Shown one piece after another: positions 13,501-24,100 of a DNA stretch of 34,907 nucleotides (the first letter of the stretch is position 1; each line of letters opens with the position of its first letter). Location: the IMG/VR virus record IMGVR_UViG_3300037189_012916, positions 1-34,907 of that record; one strand, 5' to 3'. Source of the DNA: a virus. The notes under the pieces were generated by a model that was given only the letters and a program-made list of their open reading frames with translations, did not search any database and was not told where the DNA came from. A program made the translations under genes and the position numbers.

Positions 13501-15062
13501 TTAGAGAATGAATCTTGATTTCCGTTTATTCTTAAAAAAGTAGTCCCAGTCGGTACAGAATAAGATACATTATTTTCAGTTACTAAAATAGTATCAGCAG
13601 CAAAGTAATTCTTAAACAAATAACTGCCTGTTCCGACACTATTTTGATATTTTAGAGGAAATCCTAAAACTTTGTCCTTAACACCCTGACCCACCGAGTA
13701 CCCAAAAAGTTGATTTCCATAAAAATTTGTTTGATAGTAATCCCTATCACTATAACTATTACCGCTACCATCAAATAAATCAAATAAAGGAGGTTGATTT
13801 ATTGAAGTATGTGTCTGGGCTTGGGTCCAGACTCTTAATGAACTATTATAATACCAACTAGATCCCGAATTTACTTCCCCATAATTTATAGGAGCTACAT
13901 CCAAATTATCAGGAGTCTGATCTTCTACTAAATTGACAATAGGTGGATCAACTGATAGATCATAATGTACCCTATAAATTTTACTGCGAACATCATCACT
14001 GACATCAACGTTGAAAATTACTCGATGGCCTTCTTCAATTAAAATTCCGTCAATATAATAACCATAGGATCCTTGTATTTTAGAAAAAGCATCTTGAGTG
14101 ACAGTATCTATAAGATCAATATTTTTAATACCCCTTTTTCCAAAATTATATAATTGGATATTTGGTTTAAATTCTATAATTGGTCTAAGAGCTCTTAGAT
14201 TAGACGGATAATAAGGAACAAGTTTGTTTATTTCTGCCGCAACCTTTATAATCTCAACATGAAACCATCTATTATATCTAGACCAAGGATTTAAATCAAG
14301 ACTCGATTTATTAATGGTTATATATTCAGGTATTAAAGGTAATTTTTTATCGTTGTCAAATGGATATGTATCAAAATTTGTACTGTCAAATCTTTCATCA
14401 AAAATCGAAACTATCTGTTCATATGGCTGTAACGAAGCAAAATCTACTAAAGAGATAGCTGTGCCTACTCCCTCAACAATAAAAATTTTATTGTTATAAG
14501 AAGCTGGAAGGACATCATTAGAAAATGTTAAAACCATCCCATTGCTTAGATAATATCCATTCGGCATTAGATATTCCGATTGGCCGACAATTTCGTCTTC
14601 TACATCTAACAATGGCTGATTAATTAAAATCGGAGGAGGTCCTTCGGGCAACCAATAATATTGATCATAGTTAACAAACTTGTCCCAATCAATTAAAGGA
14701 TCGAAGGAATAAAATTTTGTTCTAAACAGTCGATCGAGATTTTTATTATTCCCACCCTGTACTTTTATCTCATTAATAATGTCGTCATAACCAATAACGT
14801 CTTGTATTTGACTTTGCTTATCTCTAAATACCAGGGCGGGCTCTAAGGGGTATTGTTGCCTAACAGTATTGTTATCAGTGATGTAAAAATCTCGTTCCGA
14901 ATCATATGTTGGTGTTATTTTAGATCCTACATATCCATCAATACGTTCTAACTGCGGAGCCTGAATTAATTGATCAAGTGTGCTGGATAGAAATTTAGAA
15001 TTCTTATCTGTTCTAAAATACTCAGGTAAAAGGTTAATAGATTTTTTATCTTTATCGGCCAT
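1590..15062 (-). CDS. Giant baseplate/tail structural protein with beta-propeller (VrlC-like N-terminus)
   Basis: About 4490 residues. I choose ATG at 15062 ([16 protein letters not shown]), one base after the gp6 stop (TAATATG), rather than the in-frame GTG at 15074. The N-terminus ([25 protein letters not shown]) resembles large structural proteins called VrlC-like that follow gp6 in T4-type cyanophages; this is from memory, not a search. Residues about 1300-1325 and 1554-1580 hold two Y..G..V.YNG.FY.. stretches like CBM5/12 modules. Residues about 1960-2400 hold seven FG-GAP-like repeats (LGHAI, FGYSL, FGHSI, WGHKI, FGDDV, FGHAI, YGTAV), consistent with a seven-bladed propeller. Four or five G-x-GY...P.V.I motifs occur near 2450, 2895, 2940, 3255 and 3300. 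No membrane segment or catalytic motif was recognised. Role inferred: peripheral baseplate or fibre-anchoring component with adhesive domains. The reading frame is intact throughout. Confidence 0.8.
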   Translation of the reverse strand: MADKDKKSINLLPEYFRTDKNSKFLSSTLDQLIQAPQLERIDGYVGSKITPTYDSERDFYITDNNTVRQQYPLEPALVFRDKQSQIQDVIGYDDIINEIKVQGGNNKNLDRLFRTKFYSFDPLIDWDKFVNYDQYYWLPEGPPPILINQPLLDVEDEIVGQSEYLMPNGYYLSNGMVLTFSNDVLPASYNNKIFIVEGVGTAISLVDFASLQPYEQIVSIFDERFDSTNFDTYPFDNDKKLPLIPEYITINKSSLDLNPWSRYNRWFHVEIIKVAAEINKLVPYYPSNLRALRPIIEFKPNIQLYNFGKRGIKNIDLIDTVTQDAFSKIQGSYGYYIDGILIEEGHRVIFNVDVSDDVRSKIYRVHYDLSVDPPIVNLVEDQTPDNLDVAPINYGEVNSGSSWYYNSSLRVWTQAQTHTSINQPPLFDLFDGSGNSYSDRDYYQTNFYGNQLFGYSVGQGVKDKVLGFPLKYQNSVGTGSYLFKNYFAADTILVTENNVSYSVPTGTTFLRINGNQDSFSNIWREGSEYQIPVVELQILENETDLIVVTCLDKPFSTVTNLVSYVNNKKVPCTLTQSSEYITVSYDSLLSKNDTVVLKIFTDQIPNANGSYETPLSLTNNPLNGPISEITLSEMSDHLSSMLEGFTALEGQFPGSSNLRDLDNYQENGRRLIISKNPISFAQTFLGKKEHNVVDAIRKVADHYNQFKSNLIRLTSTVEGDISPADALDQILLEINKSKNLQSPYYSSDMLGYGKNKVVTEFTVDDTTITEYPIGIDFDLSTLSTVSVLIYLNNEQVTVGKEYEFNLLNSSIIFSQELAFGDKIKIVRYIDTLGSFVPPTPSKVGLFPKYQPEIYLDNSYIENTVSMIRCHDGSVIRAYDDYRDNIILEFEKRIFNNIKTTYNPNIFDIGLVLPGAFRTNKYDISDVNNIIQKDFIKWAGNYNIDVTTNNSYDEGNSFTWNYKGGTDILFENPTSGYWKNFYRYFYDTDQPNVRPWEMLGLSSKPVWWNSEYGTNYSSTNTVMWSDIENGFIRDGTNTYKDAYARPGLSTVLPVDQNGNLVSPVNFMIGPIAYNDQKSNWIFGDCSPAETSWRNSSYWPFVINAAAALLDPTNYTSKLFDLSRISFNPSGQIVYSDSGIYLNPKNLVTSDSGSISGFGVFVQEVGMTKDLNYISILRQDLDYVNYNLFHKLGGFTNKEKLQIIIDSIDPTSTGPGAYLPPEDYSLLLNVSNPIKSSRISGIIVQKTNGQYVVKGYDNTYPYFTIFKPIKTLVSGAITVGGISASYTDWTSSTTDTVIGGNSTTTRYYKQGQIVKYNGKFYRVKVGHNLQAIFDPDLFEGLPSLPITGGVTVQLPARYELTETLIPYGTVFSTEQEVFDLILGYGNWLESQGFIFDQFQNDLGDVINWKFSGKEFLYWTTQNWANNNLITLSPFADLLKMKFQDSVVDSLTSKKYEYSLLKADGRAFPVDKFDVNRDSGTFTISTYETEEGIFFASLNLIQKEHAMVFNNETVFNDTIYDIETGYKQRRLRLSGFRTKNWDGDFFSPGFVYDNISISDWKQFVSYAPGDVVRYNGFYYQANEEIRSNSTFDYNKWVKLTEKPQSDLLPNFDYKIGQFEDFYSLDIDNFDYEQQKLAQHLIGYSEREFLRNIFVTPTARYKFYRGYIKEKGTKNSIDKLAKANKYNNQGDVEINESWAFRVGHYGGYETYNEIEFKLQEAGFLENPYIVKFVDVLPSEQNPLINYVEADALQITPARYSSTSTFKTVDGVFDDNNIELTTAGYVRREDVTATAYNKNSILDIANNNLINEGDTFWLGFLENGDWTVYRYTLQTPRVTGVFINVPGEELAFVTNYHHQLAIGDIVSIIRFNDQVNGIYRVIKILKANQFVVASDLSGLEDDDLLYYGALFKFEPVRYENLNVFSQQKNLFRLFNTEKVWIDSGVGNKWQVYEKVKNYNTALEISSSQRTPGQKLGHAIYSTNDSSVLLTSAYDWYQTGAPSYGKVWVYDKDGDNIEKQYEYTLNTGLIRYCANNTSTQFGYSLAYDVGKKLYFSGAPESSFVRAANTSGAVALSTGSGNIRYYISDGLVKISSRNIRFNEENTQAVIANPYSANYARFGHSIYINQVAANQPTLLLVGSPATYPSSATGSVYAYNVNTQTNTSTILISAHPRGITLGTTSSISLTYSSKWGHKISGSKTGDVIAISAPGHNLSTATGILQIYDGALNWKQTIISPFGTTDQFGDDVVVSSTGKYLIASSKEVRFAEESRGKAAVYVNTGTGIFTYKQLIENPLVNSDLKFGHAIAISEDETTLAISSLGTNRSQFLTFDSNGKNGETTFDQKTTRFVDPVPDSGAAYVYNLLDEYFIQAEELNDADILRGSRYGTAVSIVNNNIFVGSPSFIPVGVKFLRLTGTGTVTVNVTATISVDFSAPILSPGAEPTVEILYSEITDETKTVSGFTVITPGYGYLETPTAALVDQDSNVLNQLTVTTDNNSRLYQFKKINTDLISWQLLREQEPLTDPGIVTRVALIDSVKEEITDYLDVIDPVKGKLAGVAEQELTYRVVSDPAVYTIGIGGVIVDDQVSWIDDHVGELWWDLSSAKYVWYEQGDEIYRKNNWGKLFPGSTIDVYEWVKSDLLPSEWAAQADTTIGLTDGISGQPKYPDNTVLSVKQVYNSSTGGFENVYYYWVKNKVIVPNVANRRISSYQVSSIIADPTANGIKYASILSADAVAFSNVQPQLISDKINANIALDTSSIDVPRHTEWLLLEEGDPYSIPSTLLEKKLIDSLLGHDSLGNLVPNPSLTDRNRYGISIRPQQTLFKNRLDVLRNLVDFVNGVLEKNQIRGNYDLTNFESQEEIPSEDSREYDIIVESIDSLNEIETITLVQAQLECFVNNGKIQGINITNPGYGYTLPPKVTISGDTAAAVEVEIDTLGRVVSTTIKNSGSSFVTAPILTVRPHAVIVRSDQDYPGKWSKYIYTYSVDNWAKIQTQSYNTTLYWEYIDWISSNYNSFKDFDFVLSDFGSMPLLEDVPVGAYLKIKNSGDGRYIILERVDSQGDFSLGYNILYNEKGTIKILDNIWNYPKSSFSYDNVTLDETWFDQAPDIELSKILYAIKNDIFIKDLKVNWNLFFFKAVRSALVEQKLLDWAFKTSYINVYNKVGNLNQRPIYKLDNDKYIEDYIKEVKPYRTKIRNYISSYSYPDSGGDLSNVYTTDFDLPPYYNSATQTVDVVNLGDSILVNQPWKDWADNYKYEIGSILIANPGKGYTQKPVVTITTSTGDTGTGASAEAYIKDGKVFKVIVTESGSGYTQAPIVTISGGGPYVSTTATLVATLENNQVRKNILGVKFDRVGVNTEIGSTATQDIFVCTGDRDSYVTTWPVSPDKKTIVPTLDGKLIFATDYTIDYYFEKYNGYSKQYSRFRFLNKIPTAGQILKIKYNKHISLYTAVDRIDKFYFPSDIMPGKELPLLMTGAEYPGRIIQGLPLSYSVPWSSGVNYDTTPWDDLINYYAKSKIVNTATIESTTITLDNTEGLSVGQIINVLNSSTLRVRTDTAITSINTLTGVIGLDCPTYGVKYAKATSTSTGSTITIKTKTDFYGDIKIGDTVFVSGMTTLGYNGKYTVNSINNNDVLEVISTGTLASIQGAASTTASIRVAIILETINVQNELLGYFWSTVTNTSSVLVQTFSKSNDVARVSVLVNGTSTSTYSLITDPLIADRAAVRVSILSTSSSTTVDVYLYGNPLVEFWKYDSNENSLDSIIQGGSYTASNFVGGLGVAPEDLIISGDAFLSENDSYAPEELVPGHVLDSLSVNVYTQQSPTNALMINGAFSVVAGVTTSFIISEIPEAVGGFMLHIGGRILDGIRGEYLIRGNQITIPAQSYSGRGGYTLLNVGSDPGVDGSIVFVENQTRAVVQSLSKISDIRLAYVLVDGQEIDRVNTTTEYGYIFEAVGPRNQRACVRVYNMPQGDHTVEAWFFESIYTNFNRISEERFSVTATQSTFVLSKKPGVLEPLSAQVIVEVDSGGIRQRLSPPWVSYYRFNGSTLTYSIDNKNQRPAGTFSDSNVQVFANGYKLRFNYDYTINSTTGVITLTAGLLTVGDAIAIMAVIDHDYLITDDTLELTTSIANAELKILSFTDHNDMMMRTERFQGTALREFHLSRPVMNDNYIWVSLNGRPLISRYDFLIQDDKQTVKINDRITVGPTDEVMVTTIDTSEFGGKILGFRIFKDMFEKTHYTRISKYHSTVLSQELLYTDTEIHVQDATELVPPNPARNKPGVVFIDAERIEFFSKEGNRLSQLRRSTLGTGPAFRGLPGAKVVDQSLQQSIPYVENNLVQRIYTAQTATYAISTLTSTSTGDGIVLTPGIDPIDQITVYYGGRQLRKSYVELHDKTVAYDTTANSIIILEPEFSVSTSTQELTLNIGEYITSGTQITVVQRKGYVWTGTESLITSGVNQARFIREKEAELPDIYYYGGDNVILDTDYDPFIDDSGDPLEDL

Positions 15063-15063
15063 A

Positions 15064-18000
15064 TTAGGTTCCACTACTTGTTACAATTTCTGATTCGGCC
15101 TTGAGCTGTAATGCTGTGATAGCATCAATAATCTCTATGTCTCCGAATGTTGTTCCGTTGATAAAAAGTTCATAAGACTCACACGACACTTCATACAAAC
15201 TTCCAAAGGCCGAATCTGATACTGGGACGATTACAAAATTTGTTATATCCGGAGTAAGTCGGTTCATAACATATGCAGACAACTCACTAAAATAAAAACT
15301 TTGACCAAACTCCCAATTTTCCAAGGAAAAGAAATCCTCAATAGCAGAATATATCCTTGTTTTTAAATCATTATCAGTAACAGTTAAATTTAAATTCCTT
15401 ACCGCTTTAAATTTTGCCTGAAGAGTTGTATCTGCTTTAGGTCCAAACAATAGTTTATACTTTACCGGATGAAATACCATTTCGTCGCTGATAGATTTTT
15501 TAGGTTCCAACACTGATCGATAATTTTCTTCTAGGGTCTGACTGGTAGGAACTGGTGGTTCTTCTTGACTATTTCCTATTATCCAACTTCTAAAATCATT
15601 ATCGTATGCTGTAGTTAATACATAGATATCTATTATATTTGATTTACTTGGGTCAATTCTTTTCTCATCTCCACTATTATGAACATAATGAAATTTAAGA
15701 TTGGACCTACCACTTTTTCCGATGTATTGATCAGTGTAAATTAGTGATGCTGTAGTTGTGGACCAATATTTAACAGCATCTATAGATTCACTATAGAAGT
15801 AGTATAAAGTTCCGTTAGGAATATTGTTTTTATCAAGAGAATTAAATTCAGCATCGCCATATAAAGGATTGATTTCTTGATCTGATAATATAAAAGTCGA
15901 ATCAGTTTGTTTTTCAAAATAAACAAAATCTGAACCTACAATCATTTCAAAAGAATCAAGGTCATCAATTTGTCCTGTTTTATCGTTTTCATAATAACTT
16001 ATATAAACTTTTTTAGGATCTTGATATCCATCTATTTCAATCACAGGCCTATCAATTTGCCAAGAATAATCAACCCTAAGATTGTCAGAACTATCTGACT
16101 TAGGATTTACCGATAATACATCAATCTTATCTTTTATTACAGAAGCAGACGTATAATCATAATTTTTAGATGTAGAATCTAGATAAAAACCTGTTTCGCT
16201 CTCACTTTGAAAAACATAATCAAGCAATCGATATTTTACCTGATATTTCTTTCCAGTCCAATTAAAGGATATTAACCAACTGGCATCTAAACCTAAAGAT
16301 TCGTCGTTGCCCTGATTGGCCAAAGAGAATGAGGATACTGTATCTAAATTAGAATTTAAAATAATATCCCATTCTCTAGTGTTATTATTAATAGTAAGAC
16401 CAAAATTGCTCAAGGTCATACAAATATTTGCTATTTCGTTTTCGAGAGAAAAATTTAAAATCTTCGAATATCTTGGAATTACTTCGGTGGGTCTAGCCCC
16501 TTGAGGAACCCTAACCGCAAAAATAACAGGACCAGTCCCGTCAGGTAATGGCCCAGTGCCGTCTCCTATTCCGTCAGCAATTATATTCTTTACTGTTGCC
16601 CAAATATAATCTTTACCTCCGGTAGGAATCCCAGATGCCGGTATAGTTTTTAAATTGTTTTTAGGGTCAAAATATTTTCCAGTAGGCGGAATAAATTTCA
16701 CAAACGATCCATTAATTAAGTACTTTAGATTTGTCTGAGAGTACTCACCGACCGCAACTGCGCCGCGGGGTCCGCTAAAATATCCTCTACTTTCGCCGGG
16801 CAACTTGTTAACTTCATTCCAGACAACAGTAAGTGCGTTTACTGAAAATCTCGAATATCTTTCAAGATAGAAATTCTGCAGGGCGGGTGAATTTACAATA
16901 GGAGCCAGTGTATTTTTTATAACTCCAATAACTTGATTTCTATTAGTGAATTCAAATTCAAAATTCTGTTCCGAGGGATTCTTAAACAAAATTCCATCAG
17001 TGGCAAATATACTTGTCTTACTATATTTGCCAGTTATATCAGATAGATCAAAATACTTACTCAACCCACTTGATGTTCTATTGATACTTTTTACTTTGAG
17101 TATATCCGTGCCTGCAGTTAATGGGAAAATATTATAGTCTTCCCCAGTAATCATCCTATCTTGAGTATAGTATACCTGCGGTGCTTTCTGTTGTATACTG
17201 CTGTTAGATTCTGATCCCGAACTATTGTTCACGATATATTGTAAAGACAGAGTTAAATTTAGTGTGTGAGTTTGTCCAGAACTGTTTTGATACGGAACTG
17301 AAATAATAATTCCACTCATCTGCTCCGGCCGGATTATATAGCTAGCGCCGTTACTCTGCCTATAAAATAGTCTAAATTCTCCCTTAGGTAAATCACCAAA
17401 AACACCATCGGCAAAATTTAAATCTATTTGATCGTTATCTCTTGTAGAAACAGCATACACCGTTCTTAAATCTTTGTTTAGACTATTATAAATTACATTA
17501 GAACCTGCAGAAACAGAATCGACCTTGGTCCATAGAGTACTGTAATTTCCGTTTTTATCCAACTGCCACAACCAAACATCTGTATTATTAATATCCTGAA
17601 TATTAACACCGATAATTTCATTAGGCACAGGATTGTCAAGAGAAAAGCTCGATAGGCCGACCGTTCCTTGTCTAAAATGTGTAAAGAATCCTGTATTAAT
17701 GCTACCCGATCCTTGATTATCATTTTTATAAATTAAACTAAAAGAACCTAACGGCTGCGGTGGTACTTCATAAACATAACTTTTTCCAGAAAATGTACAG
17801 GGAACTACTTCAAAATTTATAAATGACCCGTTTATTGTTCTATTAAAATTAAAAATAGACACATCAGGATTGACATTATTAATAGTATATTGTTCAGTAG
17901 AAATACCACTTATAACTGCCCTGTCATCAGGCGTGCCGAAAGCAGATCTAAATGAAGAATTAACAATACTGATGAATTGTTGATACCACTCTGGGTTTGT

Positions 18001-18438
18001 AGGATCATTCCATCCTATAGTAACATTGCCTAAATTAGAACCATTAGCGTCAATTACATTGTCTGTAGTCGATACCGCAATAACTTTTAAAAATCCGTTT
18101 GCAGGAGTATTCCTAGAAGGATTATAGCTAACTAGCTGTGCTAAACGAAGTATACTATCTCTTCGTTGAGCAGTTTCTAAAAAGTTTTCTCTAGCATTTA
18201 AATCAATTCTAAAACTTAGATTTTGACCTAAATAGGCTATTAGATCTATCAGCGCAACGTACTCACTACTATCAATAAAATCATTGAAATCTTCGGGATA
18301 GTTTTCTCGAAGATAAGAGAACATTGTTCTTCTTAGAGTTTCAAAGTCATAGCTTTTAAAATCGGCATTTCTAAAAGATTGATAAATCTTTTTCCAATCT
18401 TCTGCTACTTTAACCTGTTTAGTGGTAGATGGGATCAT
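15064..18438 (-). CDS. 6: Baseplate wedge protein gp6-like
   Basis: 1124 residues, well above the 660 of T4 gp6. The N-terminal 115 residues are characteristic of the family: KIYQSFRNADFKSYDFETLR, EDFNDFIDSSEYVALIDLIAYLGQNLSFRIDLNARENFL, then QRRDSILRLAQLVSYNP. The C-terminal 120 residues (LTVTDNDLKTRIYSAIEDFF, WEFGQSFYFSELSAYVMN, PDITNFVIVPV) match the gp6/Baseplate_J-type end that makes inter-wedge contacts in T4. The extra length is in the middle, which is beta-rich. In T4, gp6 forms the continuous ring of the baseplate inner wedge with gp7, gp25 and gp53; gp25 lies immediately upstream here. The start ATG at 18438 lacks a clear ribosome-binding site, and the 48-nt gap to gp25 contains a late-promoter-like AATAAATA. 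Confidence 0.88.
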   Translation of the reverse strand: MIPSTTKQVKVAEDWKKIYQSFRNADFKSYDFETLRRTMFSYLRENYPEDFNDFIDSSEYVALIDLIAYLGQNLSFRIDLNARENFLETAQRRDSILRLAQLVSYNPSRNTPANGFLKVIAVSTTDNVIDANGSNLGNVTIGWNDPTNPEWYQQFISIVNSSFRSAFGTPDDRAVISGISTEQYTINNVNPDVSIFNFNRTINGSFINFEVVPCTFSGKSYVYEVPPQPLGSFSLIYKNDNQGSGSINTGFFTHFRQGTVGLSSFSLDNPVPNEIIGVNIQDINNTDVWLWQLDKNGNYSTLWTKVDSVSAGSNVIYNSLNKDLRTVYAVSTRDNDQIDLNFADGVFGDLPKGEFRLFYRQSNGASYIIRPEQMSGIIISVPYQNSSGQTHTLNLTLSLQYIVNNSSGSESNSSIQQKAPQVYYTQDRMITGEDYNIFPLTAGTDILKVKSINRTSSGLSKYFDLSDITGKYSKTSIFATDGILFKNPSEQNFEFEFTNRNQVIGVIKNTLAPIVNSPALQNFYLERYSRFSVNALTVVWNEVNKLPGESRGYFSGPRGAVAVGEYSQTNLKYLINGSFVKFIPPTGKYFDPKNNLKTIPASGIPTGGKDYIWATVKNIIADGIGDGTGPLPDGTGPVIFAVRVPQGARPTEVIPRYSKILNFSLENEIANICMTLSNFGLTINNNTREWDIILNSNLDTVSSFSLANQGNDESLGLDASWLISFNWTGKKYQVKYRLLDYVFQSESETGFYLDSTSKNYDYTSASVIKDKIDVLSVNPKSDSSDNLRVDYSWQIDRPVIEIDGYQDPKKVYISYYENDKTGQIDDLDSFEMIVGSDFVYFEKQTDSTFILSDQEINPLYGDAEFNSLDKNNIPNGTLYYFYSESIDAVKYWSTTTASLIYTDQYIGKSGRSNLKFHYVHNSGDEKRIDPSKSNIIDIYVLTTAYDNDFRSWIIGNSQEEPPVPTSQTLEENYRSVLEPKKSISDEMVFHPVKYKLLFGPKADTTLQAKFKAVRNLNLTVTDNDLKTRIYSAIEDFFSLENWEFGQSFYFSELSAYVMNRLTPDITNFVIVPVSDSAFGSLYEVSCESYELFINGTTFGDIEIIDAITALQLKAESEIVTSSGT

Positions 18439-18459
18439 AGTATATTATATTAATTCAAG

Positions 18460-18467
18460 TATTTATT
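18460..18467 (-). promoter_or_regulatory. Late-promoter-like element AATAAATA upstream of gp6
   Basis: AATAAATA on the minus strand differs by one base from the T4 late promoter TATAAATA recognised by gp55. It ends 22 nt before the gp6 start, in the only sizeable gap of this operon. A start site some 5 nt downstream would leave a short AT-rich leader. In an AT-rich genome a chance match is possible. Confidence 0.4.
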
Positions 18468-18486
18468 GTAATATTAACTACTCGGA

Positions 18487-18924
18487 TTATTGTACACTTA
18501 GGCCAATTTTTTGATCAAAAACCAATCTCAAATTTTCTGATTGATCCGTATTTTTTAAAACTAGGGTAAGTTCAACAAGAAATCCCTTGTCATATTCAGT
18601 GACTTTTATCTGGGTGGGATAGACTCTAGGATCAAAATTACAAATGGTAGTAATATCGTTTGTTAGCAGTTCTCTAGTTTCACCGGTTAACGGCTCCATA
18701 ATTAAATCCCAGATTATTGTTCCGAAACTGGGGTTCATTAATCGGCTGCCCTTTCTAGTACTAAAATGATTTAATAAATCTTGTTTTATCAAAGAAAAAT
18801 CAAATAATCTAGGACTTTTACTGGCCATATTCACCGTGCTGAAACCTTTATAGAACTGGCTCTGCTTCTGCAATCGGTGATTTGGAGATCCTTGGCTAGT
18901 AATTTCTTTATTTTTGAATGGCAT
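18487..18924 (-). CDS. 25: Baseplate wedge protein gp25-like
   Basis: 145 residues, close to the 132 of T4 gp25. The core YKGFST...FDFSLIKQDLLNHFSTRKGSRLMNPSFGTIIWDLIMEPL is the hallmark of the GPW/gp25 family, which has a lysozyme-like fold without known activity and sits at the inner baseplate where sheath polymerisation starts. The C-terminal part (PTQIKVTEYDKGFLVELTLVL) fits the family's closing beta strands. The start at 18924 is preferred over internal Met 33 because YKGFST belongs to the conserved core. It lies 11 nt after the gp5 stop, immediately upstream of gp6 as in many contractile-tail systems. Confidence 0.92.
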   Translation of the reverse strand: MPFKNKEITSQGSPNHRLQKQSQFYKGFSTVNMASKSPRLFDFSLIKQDLLNHFSTRKGSRLMNPSFGTIIWDLIMEPLTGETRELLTNDITTICNFDPRVYPTQIKVTEYDKGFLVELTLVLKNTDQSENLRLVFDQKIGLSVQ

Positions 18925-18935
18925 ACAGTTATTTA

Positions 18936-21161
18936 TTAACTACGTTTAACCGGATCTCCCGACTTCTGTGCCAACTGACTTCCGGGACCTCCTTTAACCG
19001 CTGTGGTATCCGGAGCAATTCCTTGCGTTTGAAACTTATTTAGATAAAAAGCATATGCTGCTTTTCTCTCATTATAGTGATTCAACCCTCCATTAACTAG
19101 CGCAGTAACAGAATAAGTGTCGCTCCAAAACGAATCACTATCGGTATATTTCTGAGTCATTATACTGTTTTTAAATCCCTTAGGCTTAAACACATTAAAA
19201 AAGTATAAAACAGATTTTGATGCCCATTCAATTGCCTCAACTATCTCCGGTTGTTGTATAAAGTCCGGGCCATTAAAATAACTTGTCATAGATTTATAAG
19301 TTACTCTACCAGTCAATTGAATAAATCCTCTTCCTAGATATCGAAATCCGTCGCCGGGCTGAGTATTGCCAAGATCTCTTCTTCCTTCATATCCACGTTG
19401 AGCTGACGTAGGGCCCCATATTTCTCGAGTGTATATAAAACCTCCACTTTCGACCTTACACTGTGCCATCCAGGCTGCTAGTTTAATAGGACTAGTAATC
19501 CCAGCAGCCACGAGAACCGATTGCAAATACGCTTCTGTACCTTTAGCATTCTTCGAGATAGGCGGTGAAACAGGTTTTGTATTAACTGGAGTTATAGTTG
19601 ATGTGGTTACTGGAGCTGTAGGATTATTAGTCGTTTCCGATAATGGAGGAGGAGTTACTACAACATCAGTATTATCTGAAGTGAACAATTCCGGATCGAT
19701 ACTTTCATGATGTGGCCACGGTTCGTGTGTAGGAACACGTTGAAGAATCGATTTAATATCCTCAGCTTTGTAAAAGTTTTTGTTATTCCACCCGGAACTA
19801 GATTTTCGATTGGGCAAGGAAAAAATTTCTAAAGGTTTGGGCAATTCCGGAGCGGCGGCCGTTGCAGCAGTGCCGCCCGAAGGGCCATTCATATGAATAT
19901 TGCTGGCATTCTCATATAACGTTCCGGATGCTCCGATGCTAATATCCCCTCCAGAAGTAATATTAGCGGCACCGTTAGAACCTATATTCATTGTGCCCGC
20001 AGAAGATAATTTTATATCATCGGCTAACAGATTTGCAGACTCTCCGCATTGAATTTTAAGATCTTGGCCAGAAGATATATTAGTTGACCCTGCAAAATAA
20101 ATTTTTCCGTCTTTATTACAGATGAGATTATATTTTAATTCACAATTTATATCGATACCACCAAAAGCCTTCATGTGTATATCTCGGCCGGCTTCTATGT
20201 TTACATCTCGATCTGCTCTAAAGTTGAAGTCAGCTTCAGTGTGAATGCTTACAGAATCTTTTGCGTAGATATCTATCTTCCCACTACTGGTCATTTCAAT
20301 CCAGGACGTTCCTTTACTATTGGCGATATAGATTAGATCTTGACTATTATGTAAAAGAATCTGATGACCAGTTCGAGTTCTTAATCGAACTAATTCATTC
20401 TGGCCATCGATGTCTCCGTCATCCATAACAAATGTAGTTCCACCTAGTCTACTTACAGGAGCTTTGATTCTTTCTTTAAATCCTATATCTCCCTTAGGCG
20501 ATCCTGGGCGAGTATCTAACGGCCCCGGAGTTGATATTCCGAATACTCCGCTAGGGACCTCTCTCCTTGCTGAACTAGAAGTAACGCCTCTGACTACATC
20601 TAATAATAAGCCTTGTTCTATTAATCTATCTGCAAACGGGTGTACAGGTCTTTGTAATTTGTCTACCTTTGATAAATCCCTATCTTTAGATGATTTTTTA
20701 TGGAATTCTGCTACAGGAAGAAGGCTAGTTCCGTACTTTGAGTTTAATTGATCTCCTGATACCGCAGCCTGTTTACTTGCTGCGATTCCGGGTATCATAT
20801 GATTTTGAAAAGGATCAACTACACAACCGAACCAATATCCCTGTTGAGGATCACCGTCTACGAAAATTACCATTACAGTGGATCCTATATCAGGGGGAAC
20901 CATCCAAAATCCATAGGACTTCTGCACACTGTTAAAGTCGTCTGGTTTATTTCCTTCAAATCTTACCGAAGTATTTCCAGCAAATGGGCTAAGATATTTT
21001 ACAACAAAAGAATCTCCAATTTCATTCACTGAACTTGGTATGCCTTTGATCAAGGCAACTTCAAGACACCCCATATAGGTAGGATCTAAATGATTTGTAA
21101 CCTCTGCTAAAAAAGGGCCCGATGACGGGAGTTTCGATTGTTCTCTTGTTTCTTCAGCCAT
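18936..21161 (-). CDS. 5: Baseplate hub/spike gp5-like with C-terminal GH19-type glycosidase
   Basis: 741 residues. Residues 1-130 form the gp5/VgrG-type OB-fold (GPFLAEVTNHLDPTYMGCLEV, GFWMVPPDIGSTVMVIFVDGDPQQGYWFGCV). Residues about 240-430 are repeated short beta strands (DVNIEAGRDIHMKAFGGIDI and similar), the triple-stranded beta-helix of the spike. A Pro/Thr-rich linker spans about 495-540. Residues about 545-720 form a GH19 chitinase/lysozyme-like domain: AQCKVESGGF with candidate catalytic Glu near 570, and YLGRGFIQLTGRVTYK near 610. In T4 the lysozyme domain is of another family (GH24) and lies between OB-fold and helix; no such domain is seen here. Role inferred: cell-puncturing spike that degrades peptidoglycan. 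The ribosome-binding site GAGGAG lies in the end of the preceding gene; junction TAATATG. Confidence 0.9.
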   Translation of the reverse strand: MAEETREQSKLPSSGPFLAEVTNHLDPTYMGCLEVALIKGIPSSVNEIGDSFVVKYLSPFAGNTSVRFEGNKPDDFNSVQKSYGFWMVPPDIGSTVMVIFVDGDPQQGYWFGCVVDPFQNHMIPGIAASKQAAVSGDQLNSKYGTSLLPVAEFHKKSSKDRDLSKVDKLQRPVHPFADRLIEQGLLLDVVRGVTSSSARREVPSGVFGISTPGPLDTRPGSPKGDIGFKERIKAPVSRLGGTTFVMDDGDIDGQNELVRLRTRTGHQILLHNSQDLIYIANSKGTSWIEMTSSGKIDIYAKDSVSIHTEADFNFRADRDVNIEAGRDIHMKAFGGIDINCELKYNLICNKDGKIYFAGSTNISSGQDLKIQCGESANLLADDIKLSSAGTMNIGSNGAANITSGGDISIGASGTLYENASNIHMNGPSGGTAATAAAPELPKPLEIFSLPNRKSSSGWNNKNFYKAEDIKSILQRVPTHEPWPHHESIDPELFTSDNTDVVVTPPPLSETTNNPTAPVTTSTITPVNTKPVSPPISKNAKGTEAYLQSVLVAAGITSPIKLAAWMAQCKVESGGFIYTREIWGPTSAQRGYEGRRDLGNTQPGDGFRYLGRGFIQLTGRVTYKSMTSYFNGPDFIQQPEIVEAIEWASKSVLYFFNVFKPKGFKNSIMTQKYTDSDSFWSDTYSVTALVNGGLNHYNERKAAYAFYLNKFQTQGIAPDTTAVKGGPGSQLAQKSGDPVKRS

Positions 21162-21162
21162 A

Positions 21163-24100
21163 TTATCCTCTCCTCAGTAATTTATCTAAAGGATTGGTCA
21201 ACGAAGACTTGCTTTGATATTGGGACGACACCGACCCAGGAATATTTCTATCTTTTATGTTTGAAATATTAGTAACATTAGATAAAAGATAACCAGCAGA
21301 TTGAAATTTATCAGCAGTGACTACTTGATCAACAGGATTAATATATCCGGAATTTATTCGATTTGTGGGTATACTGGTAGCCACAGTACTGGCTAGGTTA
21401 GGTGTTGGGGCTACAGAATAGGGCTGCGTTGGAGGACTCGATGATATCTTAGCAAAATCCACAATTCTGCCAGATGCCTGAGATACATCTAAATTAAGGG
21501 TTGACGGAATATTATTTCTTAAGGAACTAATTTGAGAATTGAGTCTACTGGTTAGATTACTACTAAGACCGGAAAATCTAGATGCATCAATTCCAGACCT
21601 TGCCGATAGAGAATTAGGATCTGCTGCTGAGGATACAAATTCATTTATTTTCCTTCCAACATTCCCAATTAGATTACTAGCATCGCTACCTAATGATGAT
21701 ACTATTGAAAATGTTTCTTTTGTAAAATTAGAAAGTGCGTCAGATGATTGTGCAATAGATACCGCATTAGTTAACTGCGATTCTCCATTATTGATCAAGT
21801 CAGCTGCTGCGCTCACTGTGGCATCTAAAGACAAGGATTCTCTTGCGTCTCTCACAAGGCCGGTAGGATTAAGTCTTAGATCAGAATATTCTATAGCGGG
21901 CAACGGGCCTCCGATATAACCGGCACCGGCACTGAGACTGCTCGGAAATCCGCTTTCAAATCCGGAAGTACGAGATAATAATTCTGAATAGTTTCCCCCA
22001 AGCCCGCCGGGGGAATTTGTAAAGTTGCTTAACTGCCCTGGATTACCAAAACTTGGGAGTCCTCTTCCTAAGGTATCCGATATAGATTGTTCAGAAGCTC
22101 GTCCTTGTGGAGCATAGTTATTACTAAATTTTCCTGTAGGTTGATCTTCTGGTGCTAAAGATGTTCGAGTTGCGTCGGGTGTCTTATTTCCAGTAGTTGT
22201 ATCATCAAGGATCTGCCCAGGTACTCTTATAATGTTTAATCGTTGTGTAAATTTTCCTTCCTGAAAAGAATTTACCACCGTAGTAACTCGATATATTCCA
22301 CTAAAAGGCACACGTTCTTTATCATTAAAATAATATACGCCCCCTTGTTCTAATTTTCCAATATCTATAGGATTTCTAAAATTTATTGCGATCATGACAT
22401 CGCCAAAATTAAATGCTGCTTCTTGATTTGCTGTTACTGTCGAGCCTGTCCCATTTAAATCAGGTCGAAAATTCCCCATTCCTCCGGTAACCAAATATAT
22501 AGGATCGCCTAGAAGTTTAATTTCCCCCACAATCATACTGGCCTTAGAGTTAACAATTGCGTCATGCATATTTCTAGCCAATACTCCATAGGGATCATTT
22601 AAATTTTGGCCAGCATTGGGATTTTGAGCAACATGAACTCCGACTGGATTTCTCTGTGCAGGTGTTTGTGGTATTTGATCAGACTTTTGTTCTTGGGGTG
22701 TCGATCCCTTAGATTGAATCTTCTGGGCTTGATCTGGTTCAACCGCTAACTGTGCAGAGTGTGTGGCTTTATTACCAAGAGCAGTAGGTACCGCTTCAAA
22801 AAATAAAGAATTAAACTGTAATTTAAAATCAATGACGTCTATGTTTTTTCCTGTATATATGTAATTGTATTCTCTAACCGCTCGTGGTATTAGCTCTGAT
22901 TCAGGAAATCGTTGTGTAGAACCGTATAAAGGAATACGAGTCTTATGAACTTTAAAAGGAGTTATAACATAGGTAATGTCTTGATAATGTTTTTTTGTAT
23001 CTGGATTAATATCTTCTCTATTTTTAGTTTCTATTTTTATCAAGAAATAATCAACCATTCCGTTTGAATCAGTTGCCTTGCCTTCTGTTAAAGACTTTAA
23101 TATATTTCTTGTATACTCACTATCAGTGATCACCGCAGCAATAATGTCATGAATATTCATGTTCTCAGGAAACTGAATGGCGGTCTTATTTGGTTCGTAT
23201 TTAAAACTCTCGGGTCTAGCAGCATTTTCCTTCGGACCTGCACTCTTAGAAGTTTTATAGGCATTCGGGGGGTTGGTAGTTGCAGGATCTACCATATCAT
23301 AAAGAACATTATTTTTGTAAATTTCAATGAGCTTACTGGAGGCAATTTTATTTTCACTGGTATAATCAAATCCGGTGTCACTGGCAGAAGGAAACTTAAC
23401 AAAATATCTATCATGCTTATTTCCTGCCGAGTCTGTTTTTGAAGTTTCATCAATCTTGATATTTTGATCAGTGATGTTCTTCATTAGATCTTCTAAGATC
23501 TGTTTAACGGTTAACCCGGACATCTTTACAGCCTTTTTTAATTTACTTGGCTGAGCAAATGCTCGCTCGTTAGTAGGAACACCTTCGCATCTATATCTAG
23601 TACCTTTTTCCGTAATGTCTACTTCGAGATTAACAAACTGAAAAGGAAAATATCTTTCACTATTTGGGACTTTTTCAGGTGCACTAGACGCAACATCTTG
23701 ATCGTCAGGCCATCCCCAAAATTCCACCTTTAGTAAAAAATTAGCTCCCATGTAAGAAGTGTAGCCAGCTCCAAAGGATGATACTGCTAATGCTTCTATA
23801 AAGCCATTAACGCTGTAAGGTTCTGTAATGTCAAATTTAATTTTAGTAGGCTGTGTGGTATTAGATCCATCTTGATATGCCATATAAGTTTCTATTTCGA
23901 CATTATCAATAAACATATCAAATCGGCCGGGACTTCTCGCATTAAATTGATTTAATAGTGATTGGTCTGAGTTTATTCCTAGTTCCCCAATACTGGTATT
24001 AACATTTGATGCCAGTCCATCTGATCCTTTTCCTCCGCTACGTAGAATAACCAAATCAAGAGATCCATTTCTATATGCGTTAGGATCTTCTAAATAACTT

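Noticed and set aside
731-15062. Diversity-generating retroelement targeting the fibre genes
   Set aside because: No reverse transcriptase and no template/variable repeat pair was seen; the repeats present are protein-level modules.
18930-18937. AATAAATA as a late promoter for gp25
   Set aside because: It ends 5 nt before the gp25 ATG, so transcription would begin at or after the start codon; more likely a by-product of the TAATAAATA around the gp5 stop.
9658-24000. Scattered plus-strand ORFs of 60-126 codons within the structural block
   Set aside because: All are antisense to intact structural genes, lack ribosome-binding sites and show no domain.
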